From Sepioteuthis lessoniana (Eukaryota > Mollusca > Cephalopoda > Myopsida > Loliginidae): 64,000 bases of DNA. The notes beneath the pieces were generated by a model, which saw nothing but the letters and a program-made list of their open reading frames with translations, did not search any database and was not told the DNA's origin. The stretch is taken from the NCBI GenBank assembly GCA_963585895.1, contig OY757904.1, positions 30,002,046 through 30,066,045 of the forward strand. The letters are read 5' to 3'. A program made the translations under genes and the position numbers. Every line of letters begins with the position of its first letter. Position 1 is the first letter of the stretch. Below, piece by piece: positions 22,927 through 32,995 of the stretch.

Positions 22927-23500
22927 AATTGGTTTGGTTTGTTTTGATTTTATGCCACAACAAACATTTTAGTTTATTTACTGCCAAATCCATTTTATAC
23001 ATATAAACAGTTCTATTTCAATCAATTCAGTTTAACATTAATACTCACTTTAAATATCAAAACAGTTCTAGTTCAAACAAGTACTTTTTTTGTCTACACA
23101 CAGTTAAATGCAAAAACAGTTTTATTTCAAACAATTCCATTTAAAAAAAGGACGCAGTTTCAATGACATTTACAGCTCTCCTTCATCAATTCATTTTTAC
23201 ATTAGTACACAGCCAAAATGTCAAAAACAGTTGTATTTCAAGCAATTTAGTTTAACATAAGTACACTCTTTTGTTCTATTTAAACCATGGATTTGACCCT
23301 ATTAGGTTTTACAACACTGGCTCAGAGTTGACATAGGAACATTGGCAATGAAAGGATACTCCTTAGTCCCCTAAAGCTTCAGCATTACTGGAAACTCACT
23401 ATCAGATTGTTTAGTGTGCTTTTATGGACACTCGTTGTCAGTGTCTCCCCCCTCTGCAGGGATGAAGTCGGTTTATTCTACAGTCCCAGCCGGCTGGGCC
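22927..23500 (-). mobile_element. Family R copy 3
   Basis: In plus-strand wording the copy begins TTTTATGCCACAACAAACA and TGCCAAATCCATTTTATACA. It passes through several diverged internal units (AGTTCTATTTCAATCAATTC, CAGTTTTATTTCAAACAATT, AGTTGTATTTCAAGCAATTT) and ends with CAGCATTACTGGAAACTCAC, CCCTCTGCAGGGATGAAGTC and CAGTCCCAGCCGGCTGGGCC. Sense is on the minus strand if the AACC end is the tail. Confidence 0.7.
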
Positions 23501-23892
23501 ATAATCATCGTAGATATGGACTTTCAAATAGTCAAAGATGAAACTAATTTTACTAACAAAACACGTCAAACAGAAATGGGGATTATGTAACTGACATCTC
23601 ACTCAAAAGCAGCCTAACAGGACTTAATGCTAAATTCAAAAAAAAAGGATGTGAAATTATGGACATACAGCTAACCCCGTCCCCACCCCACAAATAAAAA
23701 CGCTGAAGCACAGAAAGATTTTATACTCATAAATAACAAGTGAATAGCTAGCGTTCTGAGCTTTAAGGCGTAATCATCATTCAATGAGTATCTTCCAAAC
23801 ACAGAATTGTCACAGCAAAGATACGCCTGAGTCTACGAAGAAATAGAATATAAACAGTTAAAATCACTAGATACTACTGGACGTCCCTTCCT
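23501..23892. other. No recognised feature
   Basis: Unassigned sequence between a family R copy and a SINE-B copy. Confidence 0.3.
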
Positions 23893-24004
23893 AGTGAGTC
23901 GCAAGCTTTGCGTAGAGGCTAAAGTTTCAATCTCGGCTTGGAACGTCTCACAATTCTAGCCACACCGAAGATTTGTGATACAATGAATCAGTCTGTCTGT
24001 GGAT

Positions 24005-24076
<72 letters not shown>
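23893..24076 (+). mobile_element. SINE-B copy 3 ending in a TA array
   Basis: A diverged head contains AGTTTCAATCTCGGCTTGG in the B-box position. It is followed by TTCTAGCCACACCGAAGATT, TGATACAATGAATCAGTCTG and TCTGTGGATAACA, then a (TA)n run of about 68 bases. The layout matches SINE-B copies 1 and 5. Confidence 0.7.
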
Positions 24077-24082
<6 letters not shown>

Positions 24083-24280
24083 AGACGAAAATTACTAAAA
24101 GGCAATGGTTTATTTAGAATATAAAATAACCAGAAGAAAAATATTGAAGGTAGGACATCACACCGAAGAAAGATAATGTTTTATTGTCTTTCACAATGTG
24201 ATTCGAGCATGAAAAAATGAGTGTGGTATAGCGATTATTATGTACTGACATATGTATGTTAAAATGTCTGGGCATTACCA

Positions 24281-24283
<3 letters not shown>

Positions 24284-24341
<58 letters not shown>

Positions 24342-24500
24342 AAAAAGTAGATTTTAGTGAATCTGACCAGATGATGAAAATAAGTGGAAAGATGGATAAA
24401 CCAGACAGATAGGATTTAGTATTGATACTAAATCCTTTGTAAGTATCTGATTTATCCATCTTTCCACTTATTTCTATTGTATATATATATATATATATAT
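24284..24500. repeat. Hairpin-forming segment between two TA arrays
   Basis: A (TA)n run (about 24284-24339) and a shorter one (about 24479-24500) bracket a compound inverted repeat. The outer arms are 23 bp (24378-24400 and 24451-24473) and contain GTGGAAAGATGG / CCATCTTTCCAC. An inner perfect hairpin (24411-24436) pairs AGGATTTAGTAT with ATACTAAATCCT around a two-base loop. CAGATA/TATCTG pairing lies between the two. No coding content. It may be a small fold-back element or a chance product of local inversion. Confidence 0.8.
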
Positions 24501-25109
24501 ACGCAATTTTATTAAAGAAATTAAAATTTCTCTATATATAATTTATATATAATCAAGCAAGTAAAACCCATGACTTTAGTCTTAATAAGACAATAAGTGT
24601 AGAAGAAAACCCCCTCAATTGTAACCAGCTGTACTCCCTCTAAGATAGATAGAGAGATAGATAAAGTAGAAGTGACTCTTCTACATATTATTGACCTGAA
24701 ACTTGCTATTCACGCAACAAGTTTTGGAAATGTGTCAAGTAATATCAGCTTGAATAAACCTTTCCGATAGAAGAACCCAAATTCAATATGGCGGCCAATG
24801 GTTCGTGAAATATGTTCAATGAAATTCCCTGGCAAAATATGCGTTAAACATGTGGGTGAAATGGGCGCTTCAAGGCATGGGTACCCACGCCAATTTCTTT
24901 TATACCTTGCCAGGTCCACGTACAACTGAGACAGCCTCAAACAGAAAACACTTATGCATATTTTGTGGCTCCATCTTTGTCACATTCCCAAGCTCACATT
25001 ATTACTCGTATCAGAATTACAGTGTTTCCGTTGCAAATCTACCACCAAGCTGAATAAATCATATATGATGAAATAGAATGTGTTTAAAATTTCTTTAGGA
25101 AAAAAACAA
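24501..25109. other. No recognised feature
   Basis: Unassigned sequence. A block at 24720-24960 is less AT-rich (for example GGTACCCACGCCAATTTC) and open on both strands, but I recognise nothing in it. Confidence 0.3.
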
Positions 25110-25180
25110 GATCTATATTTATCTCGTTTACTTTGTTTTTATGGCAAGTTAACCATTGTTGGTTGTTTAATCCCAAAGCC

Positions 25181-25244
<64 letters not shown>

Positions 25245-25905
25245 ATTTGTTAATACATTTTGTAAATGACATTTTTAAACAAGCCTGAGCTCATATTTTC
25301 CTCACCGTTAAATGCATTCAATCATTGTTATGCATCAGTAACACTTTAACATCAGTCATTTGTTTACACACATTCAATTTATATGCATGATATGTAAGCG
25401 ATTTTAGTTTATATGTAATATAAGTATTGCCATTGCCGATAGTATAAATACTTCCACTGTTCTACACAATTAATGGTTACAATTACTACTATCGAGCATA
25501 GTTCAATAATTATCATTTGTTTGCACACAGCAAAGTTATTGCAAGTATTGTTATGTATCATTAACTATTCAATTAAATATCAGTCAATTGTTTTCACACT
25601 ATTTAATGTTCAAACAGTTCTGTTTCAAAAAAATGAATTTTGCGTAAGTCATTATTTGGACTCTGTTTAATTGTCAAACAGTTCTATTTTACTAATAGAT
25701 AGGACCCTAACAGGTGATACTACTCCCGGGCAGAGTGGACCTTGAAATGATGGCAATAAAGGGGTATACTTCATTCCTCAAAGCTCAAGCATTACCGGAT
25801 CATCACGATTAGATTGTTTACTATCATATCCACTCGTTGTCGGGGTATTGCTACTCTACAAAGACACGATGTATTTTTCAACCCCAGCTGACTGGGCTGG
25901 AAAAT
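25110..25905 (-). mobile_element. Family R copy 4 with an internal TA array
   Basis: Plus-strand wording runs from GTTTTTATGGCAAGTTAACC and ATTGTTGGTTGTTTAATCCC to CTGACTGGGCTGG. The conserved CCATTTTTATACATAT position has become a (TA)n array (about 25188-25242). Units with ATCAGTCATTTGTTTACACA and ATCAGTCAATTGTTTTCACA are present, and the conserved head (CAGAGTGGACCTTGAAATGA, CCTCAAAGCTCAAGCATTAC) closes the copy. Confidence 0.7.
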
Positions 25906-26514
25906 ATAGAATATTTTTATGACAAGGTCCCAAAAAAACTCCGAATATGAAGGCGTCTTAGTTTAGAGCCTTGATTCATTTTTAAAGTTTATTAGGCTAA
26001 ATGAATATATCTAGTAAAGAGTCAATGTTTAAAACAAAATTCTATTCATGTAAAAATAACACAAATGCGCACTTGTTTGTAATTATATGTATGTGCATAC
26101 GCACACTCGGGATTGAGTAAGAGAGTGGTTATATATGAATACATAAAATTGAATGAATATGAGAGCATTGAAGTTCTTAGAATATAGATTGTCGCTGAAA
26201 ATTATGTCCCTTTGAAGCAAAATTAAAGATTTTCTCGTATGATAATAAACGACTTTATTATAACATATGATTAATTCTAATGTAAAAAAAAAACAACAAA
26301 AAAGGAAGATAGAAGTTATTATATCGATAAACCTTCGAAACTATTTGTGTGTCTTTGAAATCAATTCACTCGTTTTAATCAATTTCTTCTCAATAAGCGA
26401 ACCAATATTTGAATGAGAAATTGTATTTGTTTTCTTTTCTAATTCGAACAATATATCATATTCAAAGGGTTTAAGGTCTGGGTTCGTGGACTTCCAAGTT
26501 GTTCACGTACTTTT
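25906..26514. other. No recognised feature
   Basis: Unassigned AT-rich sequence, with no array longer than a short A run near 26285. Confidence 0.3.
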
Positions 26515-27095
26515 ATATATTACCGGACATTGGCCTAGCGGTTAGAGTGTTCGCCAATGGCCCTGGAGATCTGAGTTCAATCCAAGGTCGAGTCATACCA
26601 AAGACTCAAAAAATGATACTTGATGCCTCCTTGCTTAACACTCAGCATTATAAGGTACGGATCAAGGGTAAAGTGGAGCAATGCAGGGAAAGGAGTAGCG
26701 CCCTCTCCTACACCTAGGTGTAGTCATATTTACCAACCCCTCCGCTCGGTCAGGATATGCCACAAAGTCAATTTTTAAGCAGAGTTTAATAGGTTTGAAA
26801 TCAGAGTTTTCCTTCTCGTAGACTAGTTGCCTCACCAAGGCTGAAGAACCTAGTCTGTCCTACTATTTACCCAGAGCTGGAGGGAGAATAATTGGATTCA
26901 TACCTTTCCCAAGGGTATTAGTGCTATGTGAAATGCATTCAGTCTCGTCCAGGATTTGAACTCGTGTCGCCGTGTCCAATTCCTATAACGATAACCATTA
27001 CACCACGGGTACCTCCTAAACCTAGGTGTAGTAAGCTATCGAAAAGGGAGCCTTCGGGTCATCCTCGACTATGGTCGCCAACTTTACTTACTTAT
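26515..27095 (+). mobile_element. SINE-A copy 3, interrupted by SINE-C
   Basis: This is the best-preserved SINE-A head in the window: CCTAGCGGTTAGAGTGTTCG, then GAGTTCAATCCAAGGTCGAG. The body stops at 26723 and resumes at 27015 with CTATCGAAAAGGGAGCCTTC and the common end. The interruption is a complete SINE-C with a duplicated target, so SINE-A was in place first. Confidence 0.8.
26724..27014 (-). mobile_element. SINE-C full-length copy nested in SINE-A
   Basis: On the minus strand the head reads CCCGTGGTGTAATGGTTATC (A-box-like), then GAGTTCAAATCCTGGACG (B-box-like), typical of a tRNA-derived SINE. The body includes AGTAGGACAGACTAGGTTC and the end GGAGGGGTTGGTAAATATGA. It is flanked by 17-bp repeats starting CCTACACCTAGGTG (26707-26723) and CCTAAACCTAGGTG (27015-27031), identical at 16 of 17 positions. 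This copy defines the family used to recognise the partial copies. Confidence 0.85.
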
Positions 27096-27302
27096 ATTGA
27101 CGCAGTGATGTCCTTCTTAATCGACGTAGAGAGAGCACTTAAAAGGTCTTTTCGATTTTTTTTTTGTTCAATCCTTTACTCTCTCTTTTCGATGAAAAGG
27201 TCTTCCTTTGCAAAAAATGTCTTTGGTTTGTATTCGGTAGACAAAGAAACTTTGGTTTTATATCGGCGTTAAGCAAATCATAGATTCTTTATAGATTCTT
27301 CG

Positions 27303-27391
27303 CGCACACACACACACACACACACACATCTGAGCCACATCCAATTATCGAGCGTTACACACACACCCACCCATACAAACACACACACACC

Positions 27392-27438
<47 letters not shown>
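27303..27438. repeat. CA-rich and TA microsatellites
   Basis: Interrupted (CA)n blocks at about 27305-27330 and 27357-27406 are followed by (TA)n to about 27436, directly against a PLE end. Confidence 0.9.
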
Positions 27439-27660
27439 TTAAAGAAAAATCCAAAGACCGGTTATTTTAGGATTATAAATTTATTTCCATCCTGTTTTTC
27501 GTTTCTGGTGTGAACCAAAAACACGAAGAAAAATATAACAGGACTTCTTCAGATCTAATGGATAAATAAACAGAATAGACAAGGGGGGAGAGAGTGGAAA
27601 AGTTACCTCCTCGTTTTATTGAGTTTCCGTTTTTTTATTTACCTATTTATTTTATTTTCA
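27433..27660 (-). mobile_element. PLE terminal fragment P2 (left of a head-to-head pair)
   Basis: The minus strand carries the same terminal segment as P1: TTTATCCATTAGATCTGAAG, AAACAGGATGGAAATAAATT and CCGGTCTTTGGATTTTTC, ending at a TA array. It contains an intact hammerhead core. No coding sequence is attached. It faces P3 across about 45 bases of unassigned sequence. Confidence 0.75.
27466..27560 (-). ncRNA. Candidate hammerhead ribozyme HHR2
   Basis: Read on the minus strand: stem I strand UUAGAU (27558-27553), CUGAAGA (27552-27546), stem II AGUCCUGUU with AACAGGAU, GAAA, short UA/UA stem III around AAUU, cut after UA, then AUC-C-UAA (27473-27467) closing stem I with one bulged C. The core is intact. 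The stem II loop is long (about 50 bases), which may weaken folding. Confidence 0.7.
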
Positions 27661-27699
27661 AAATTCTTCCGTCAGTTATAATTACGGTAATTTAACTTT

Positions 27700-27934
27700 T
27701 TTTTCCTGTTATATTTTTCTTCGTGTTTTTGGTTCACATCAGAAACGAAAAACAGAATGGAAATAAATATATAATCCTAAAATAACCGGTCTTTGGTTTT
27801 TTTTTAAATATATATTGCTCTGTAAAATCAATTACATTGAGCTCACTACCAGGAAAAATTAAATGTTCATCTCCTGAATGATTTTCTTGTCCTGAAGGAA
27901 TTACTCACAACTCTGGTTTAACTGGACCGAATAA

Positions 27935-27945
<11 letters not shown>
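27700..27945 (+). mobile_element. PLE terminal fragment P3 (right of the pair)
   Basis: The plus strand repeats P2 from CCTGTTATATTTTTCTTCGT through ACAGAATGGAAATAAATATA to CCGGTCTTTGG. It then continues into the outer terminal segment (TTGAGCTCACTACCAG, CTCTGGTTTAACTGGAC) that P2 lacks. The first hammerhead box is absent (CAAAATTCTTCCGTC stands in its place), so no ribozyme is predicted. A TA array follows at about 27939-27974. Confidence 0.75.
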
Positions 27946-27977
<32 letters not shown>

Positions 27978-28199
27978 GGTAGGTTGATTTTACACTTTCT
28001 TTAAAATATCAAATTAAATGAAGCACTGAAAGTTTTAATTTCAACACTTTGTGACTAGCCCTCCACTCTTGAAAGAATATGAAAATCAATTTTTTGAGTT
28101 ATCTAAAAAATACCACCTGTACTGCTTTAATATTTATGGTCAAATGGGATAAAATGATTCTATAAATCTGCACAACTAATTTAGTCAGTTTTATATGAA

Positions 28200-29840
28200 T
28201 AGATATTTACACACCTAATTTTGGTATACTTTTTCATCACGTCCTGTTCATAAGATTTCACCATCTAGTATAAAACATTTTCTGGCTATAAGTTAAAAGC
28301 ATTATACAGTATGGTCTTCAATGTGATCCATTAAGTTTCAGGTACTTGTTTCCTAATCCTTTGGATCATACTGAAAATGTACTCGGCTGATTTCAAACCA
28401 GTAAATGGCATGCATATCCACAATGAATTTTATCAAGCTGTGAAGCTTGGTTGAAAGATTTTGTGGGTATGTACTACAAGTCTATTAACACATTAGCCTA
28501 ATGGCCAAGTTATCCACATTGACTGATTTAAACGTCCAATTCCCCATAATGCATATTCAGCGTCCACCTTACCACTAAAAATACCTACTGCATATTCCCA
28601 GAGGAGTCTTTGGTCACAGTTTTTATACCTTTATTCTCAATTATTAAAAAAAAAAAAATACAGACGACTACCAACAGCTGAAAATGATATTTAGGGTAAA
28701 TCATGAGAAATATTTCCACATAATTTACCTCGTGGACCAGTGAATGACGTAGGACTTTTTTTTCTGAAAACAGTCAACATGTGTAAAAATAGCTGTAATC
28801 ATATTTACCCAACCCCTCCGCTCAGGCAGGATATGACACGAGGTCAATTTTTTAAGCGGAGTTTAACAGGTTTGAATTCAGAGTTTTCCTTCTCCCAGAC
28901 TAGTTGCCTCACGAAGGCTGAAGAACCCATTCTGCCCCACTATTTACCCATATTGCTCTAATTGGAAGTTTTTGTGAAAGGAGCAAGCGAAAGAGTTAAC
29001 ATTTTTCTTTTGTCTTGATGTGTAACAAGTCCACCTTCACTGCTGGATTTGGCATTAGTATTATTTACAAGGATAGCATTGACTGTCTTCAATCTGTTAA
29101 ATTCATCCAAAACATCAGCAACTTGCTTTATAAGAACAACATCAGTGGCAACAGTATTAGGCAGAACCCTATGACTAAGCTATTCATTCTCATATGCCAT
29201 CTCATTTGTAAAAGTAATGTGGTGTTCTGGTCCCTTTGATTTTTTCAGACTTTTATCTCCGTGTTCTTCCATAATTTCTTTAGAGACTAGAGCGTCTTTG
29301 TTAGATATCCCATCAACTCCTATACAAACAATATTTTCCATATTTTCATCATGTTTTTATGGGCATTTGCATTCACTTTTATCTTCGCTTTTTCTATATT
29401 GCATTTCTCTATGTAGATGTTTTTTTTTTAAATCAACATTAGGGATTAGAAGTCGCATAGCGCTCAAATGTAAGAGCAAGGCTTTAGCTAGGCTGGGTCT
29501 AAGGCTAGATGATACATAACCCCTGATCAACTCAATAGCATACCGAAGAATTTTAAGGTCCTTTGTAGTGACTATATGGCTTCAAATACTCATCCTATGT
29601 TTCTTCACTGAGAAAGACTGACTAGAAGTTGGTAGAAACATCATCTAGGACATTTGATGATAAAGCAATCGGTAATGAATCTAATTGCTTTTGTTGGGCC
29701 AATCTTTCTCTTTCCATTTTACATTTTTTATAAATCTTTTGTCTGTTGTTCCAAGTTGGAATGTGCCCTTAAGCTCTATTTTGGCTCTGTGGTCTTTTAA
29801 ATATTTCCACTCTTCCGCTGTAACATGAAATATCAAATTT
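28200..29840 (-). pseudogene. Decayed transposon-like ORF, interrupted by SINE-C
   Basis: On the minus strand several frames together show one protein. In order: ICIGVDGISNKDALVSKEI (about 29330-29275), KGPEHHITFTNEMAYENE (about 29230-29180), VNAILVNNTNAKSSSEGGLV (about 29090-29030), SFTGPRGKLCGNISHDLP (about 28745-28690), CDQRLLWEYAVGIFSGKVD (about 28620-28565) and GRLNQSMWITWPLG (about 28540-28500). I recall similar motifs from uncharacterised transposon-like proteins of cnidarians and molluscs, but cannot name the superfamily. Stops and frame changes are frequent, and a SINE-C fragment (28796-28960) sits inside. It is not functional. Confidence 0.55.
28796..28960 (-). mobile_element. SINE-C copy, 5' truncated
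   Basis: Plus-strand wording AACCCCTCCGCTCAGGCAGG, GACACGAGGTCAATTTTTTA, AGACTAGTTGCCTCACGAAG and CCACTATTTACCCATA matches the 3' two thirds of the copy at 26724-27014. The tRNA-like head is missing. It interrupts the transposon-like ORF around it. Confidence 0.75.
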
Positions 29841-30559
29841 TACTCATGTTAAAGATGCATCTAAACAAATAAAAATAACAATTATTTTACATGAACAATA
29901 AAATGGAAAAAGTAGCTATTTCTATTTGTTTTAATAGTATAAAAACGTGGAAATTCATTCAATACAAAATTTGCATGATTTTACATTTAGGCTCCTTCCA
30001 CTGCAAATCCACAGAAAAATCAAAAATAGAAAATAACTAAGTTTCTGTTTAAAGAGAAGAGGTGCAGATTATCTAGTTACTCTGGTAACTTACTGTGTTG
30101 CATTTTACATAATGGGCGTTACAACTTAAGACAGCAGTTTGCAAGAACAGAACGAAATGTCAAATAATGTTTCAAGCTTTTCCTCCAACACATTTTATTT
30201 GGGCATTTGGGAATTCTTTTTTTATTTGCTTTGACTTTTAGAGGCATATAGCGTTAATCTTGTTCACAATAGTCACTTCATTTAACAGAGGTAAACGGGG
30301 GTTAATATCAATTACATCTATTGCTATTAATTCAGAACAAGCAAAACTTGTCTGATTGGGAAAAGAATTACTTGTATTGTATAAAACTCTATTATAAATG
30401 TTGCACACAGACTACTTTTCATTGTGTTAAAGTGTCATTTTGTCAGTATTGTCCCATGAATAGATATACTTAAATATCTGCAGAAATGTGAGGAGTCTAC
30501 TCACATTGGCAGACAGACGGGCAAAAATATACATATGTATGTAAACACTTACATACAAA
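29841..30559. other. No recognised feature
   Basis: AT-rich sequence that may contain more of the decayed ORF beyond its recognisable limit, but I see no motif. Confidence 0.3.
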
Positions 30560-30599
30560 CATATATATATATATATATTGTGAGTGTGTGTGTGCGCTC

Positions 30600-30630
<31 letters not shown>

Positions 30631-30632
30631 AA
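30560..30632. repeat. TA, CG and TG alternating repeats
   Basis: A short (TA)n run is followed by TGTGTGCGCTCGCGCGCGCG and more (TG)n. The block of about 45 bases from 30586 alternates purine and pyrimidine almost throughout. Confidence 0.9.
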
Positions 30633-32280
30633 TGAATTTTATTTAGGCTTTACTTCTTCTTTTTAGGAAGCATCAAGGGGAAACATAGACCATGTCAGTT
30701 CGGTATTTTTTATCATTTAATTCTTCGCTATCATGTAATATTCTTTAACTTTGTTTATTTTTTTCATGAAATTTACCGTAAATTTTCCCTCTAGCTGGTT
30801 TCTGGTATCATTAATCATTTTTCAATTTAAGATGCACGACTACTCAAATCTAAATATCATTAGAAATATACTTCAGTATAATAAATGCTCTCTACACAAT
30901 TTTCAATAATTAAGCAACACCCAATGTATCATATAATAGATTTGTAAATATCTAAAACTCTCAATAAAAGATAGTGCTGATTTTAAAATTAGCATTTATA
31001 AGTGACAGAAAAGGGGAAATTGCCTATTATGTTTTTTTCAAACATCTTCATTGTTCTAATTATGTAATGTACATATGCATAGTAAATTCACCGTTTGACA
31101 CTGTTTATAGATAATATTTCTAAAAGGAAAGCTTTTTGATTCTTAACTCCGTCATACCACAATTTAGAGTTAAAGGCTCACTGACAATCACTGCCAGCAA
31201 ATGAATGGAAAGCATCGCACAAGTTGTCTTGGCAACAAATTAGAAGAGAGCGCAGCGTAATCTATATAATAATCAGTTGTCGGATATCAAAGCAGAACGG
31301 ACGTTGTAAATAAGGAATCCCCAACTTTTTCAGTCAGAATCACAACACAAAACTCGCAAGGGTCTGTGGCTGCAATCTAAAAAATCCAATAAAAATAGTC
31401 AAAATTACAAAGGTAACCATTATTATATATTAATGGGAAACCTGATGACGTGTGCAATTACAAAAAATGTCATCAATGTTAATGTAGAGGGTTACAGTAG
31501 GAGTATATTAGACTAGAAAAATGTTTGATAAATGCTATAAGTGCGTATTCTTGGCTCTTCATTTTCGAGGGCAACTATTCACAGTGACATGTTGTGCCAC
31601 TCATGCTCAGTACTTGATGGGTGTCGGTGATACTTTTATCAAAACGTTAACATAGAAGCACGTGAATCTTATAGAAATGAAATCTTATGGAAATGAAGAA
31701 TGTGGCAACGAAGAAACTTTCTCTTAAAAATCCCATGAACCCTTATGATCAATGAGTTCCATCTGCAATTGTAATGATCCATCTTCACATTTAACATTAA
31801 GAGTCAAAATAAAATTTTGAAATTTTGGTGTTGAGCCACATCTAAATACCTTACATGCCTCAGATTAGTGTTGGTGTATTATAGTATATGCTATTGGCAA
31901 TTTTCGCTTCGAAATATATAGCAGTTTTACGATTGTTTTCAATGAAAAATAATTCGCCAACTACTTTAAAATGCCTGCAATCTGGCGGTCATTTTTTATT
32001 CGAAGTTTAACCAGAGACGCATTGACTGAACGCTGGAAATTAGCTTGAGACATTTAAGAACCTTTTGTGCGTTTACTAAATTTATTCAATGTATTGACTT
32101 TTTTATATGCCAAATTTATTGACATTCGGAATATCTGTTGTAAAATACAGAACAGGGTTAATAAGACCAAGAAAAATAATAAATAAATGCTTCTTAATGA
32201 GAATTGCTTGCTTGTCAAATTTTTCACTCAAGAATTCAGTTTAAGAAGTTCATTTTTTTGAAAAAAAAATGTACATCAAT
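30633..32280. other. No recognised feature apart from a possible transposon end
   Basis: Mostly AT-rich unassigned sequence. At 31318 CCCCAACTTTTTCAGTCAGA resembles one end of hAT-type elements, but I found no partner end or target duplication, so I do not call an element. Confidence 0.3.
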
Positions 32281-32995
32281 TGTTACATACTCATGTGCCG
32301 TATCATAACGACACCATAATAAAGACGCATGCAATGATAAGGACGCAATGATAAACAGACGCACGCGATGATAAAGACGCAGGAAGACTTCTTTAATAAA
32401 ATAATTACCTCTCACTTTATTGCAAGGGTTCGAAAGGGTTGTTCAAGGTTAGCGTGTGAGAGGGAGCTGGAGACCGAAAATAACTGAATTATTTTGACCC
32501 CAAAGTTATGGCCGTCAGCGTTTTGTCTTTCTCGTTCTCGACTAGAGCCCTGGAGTCCACTCCGCTAGGTGCTGGCTTTCCTTACTACAACTCGTCCTGC
32601 TCCGGCTACAACTCTACTCAACTGTCCTCCTTCTGTTCAATTCGTCGGCCTTATATTACCTTCAAACTCCCACGCGTTGATATGAACACGCCTCCACGCC
32701 TCCGCAATTTCTCCCGATATCTGGCGATCGGGATGTGTCACTTCCGCTCTCTTTGGAATGGTCTGGGTGATCGTAATGGAGCGGAAATAACTGTCATGCA
32801 GTTCAGAGGTCACTCTCTTCCGGTGCGTCAGTCTATGAGAGTATAATGCGATTTTTTTTTTACCTCGTCCCATTTCATCAGCCAATTTCCGCCCACGCGA
32901 TTTCCTCTCATAACTGCCATTAGAATGTGTCACTTCCTTCCGGTGCATCACCTTGAATGGCATTTTTGGCCGTGTCAAAAGGTCAAAACATAACA
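32281..32995 (-). mobile_element. Solo LTR (LTR-2), same family as LTR-1
   Basis: On the minus strand it begins TGTTATGTTTTGACC and ends GAGTATGTAACA. The U3 part holds two related blocks with GGAAGTGACACAT. A TATA-like GGTAATATAAGGCCG (about 32660-32646) precedes a signal TTGCAATAAAGTGAGAGG (about 32428-32411). Repeats of GCGTCTTTATC lie near the end, as in LTR-1. Flanking tetramers CAAT and CAAC could be a target duplication with one change. The GC-richer centre makes frames open on both strands (32508-32846 and 32637-32996), which I regard as non-coding. No internal region is present. Confidence 0.7.

Noticed and set aside
31317..31400. hAT-type element end (CCCCAACTTTTTCAG)
   Set aside because: I found no partner terminal repeat, target duplication or transposase remnant.
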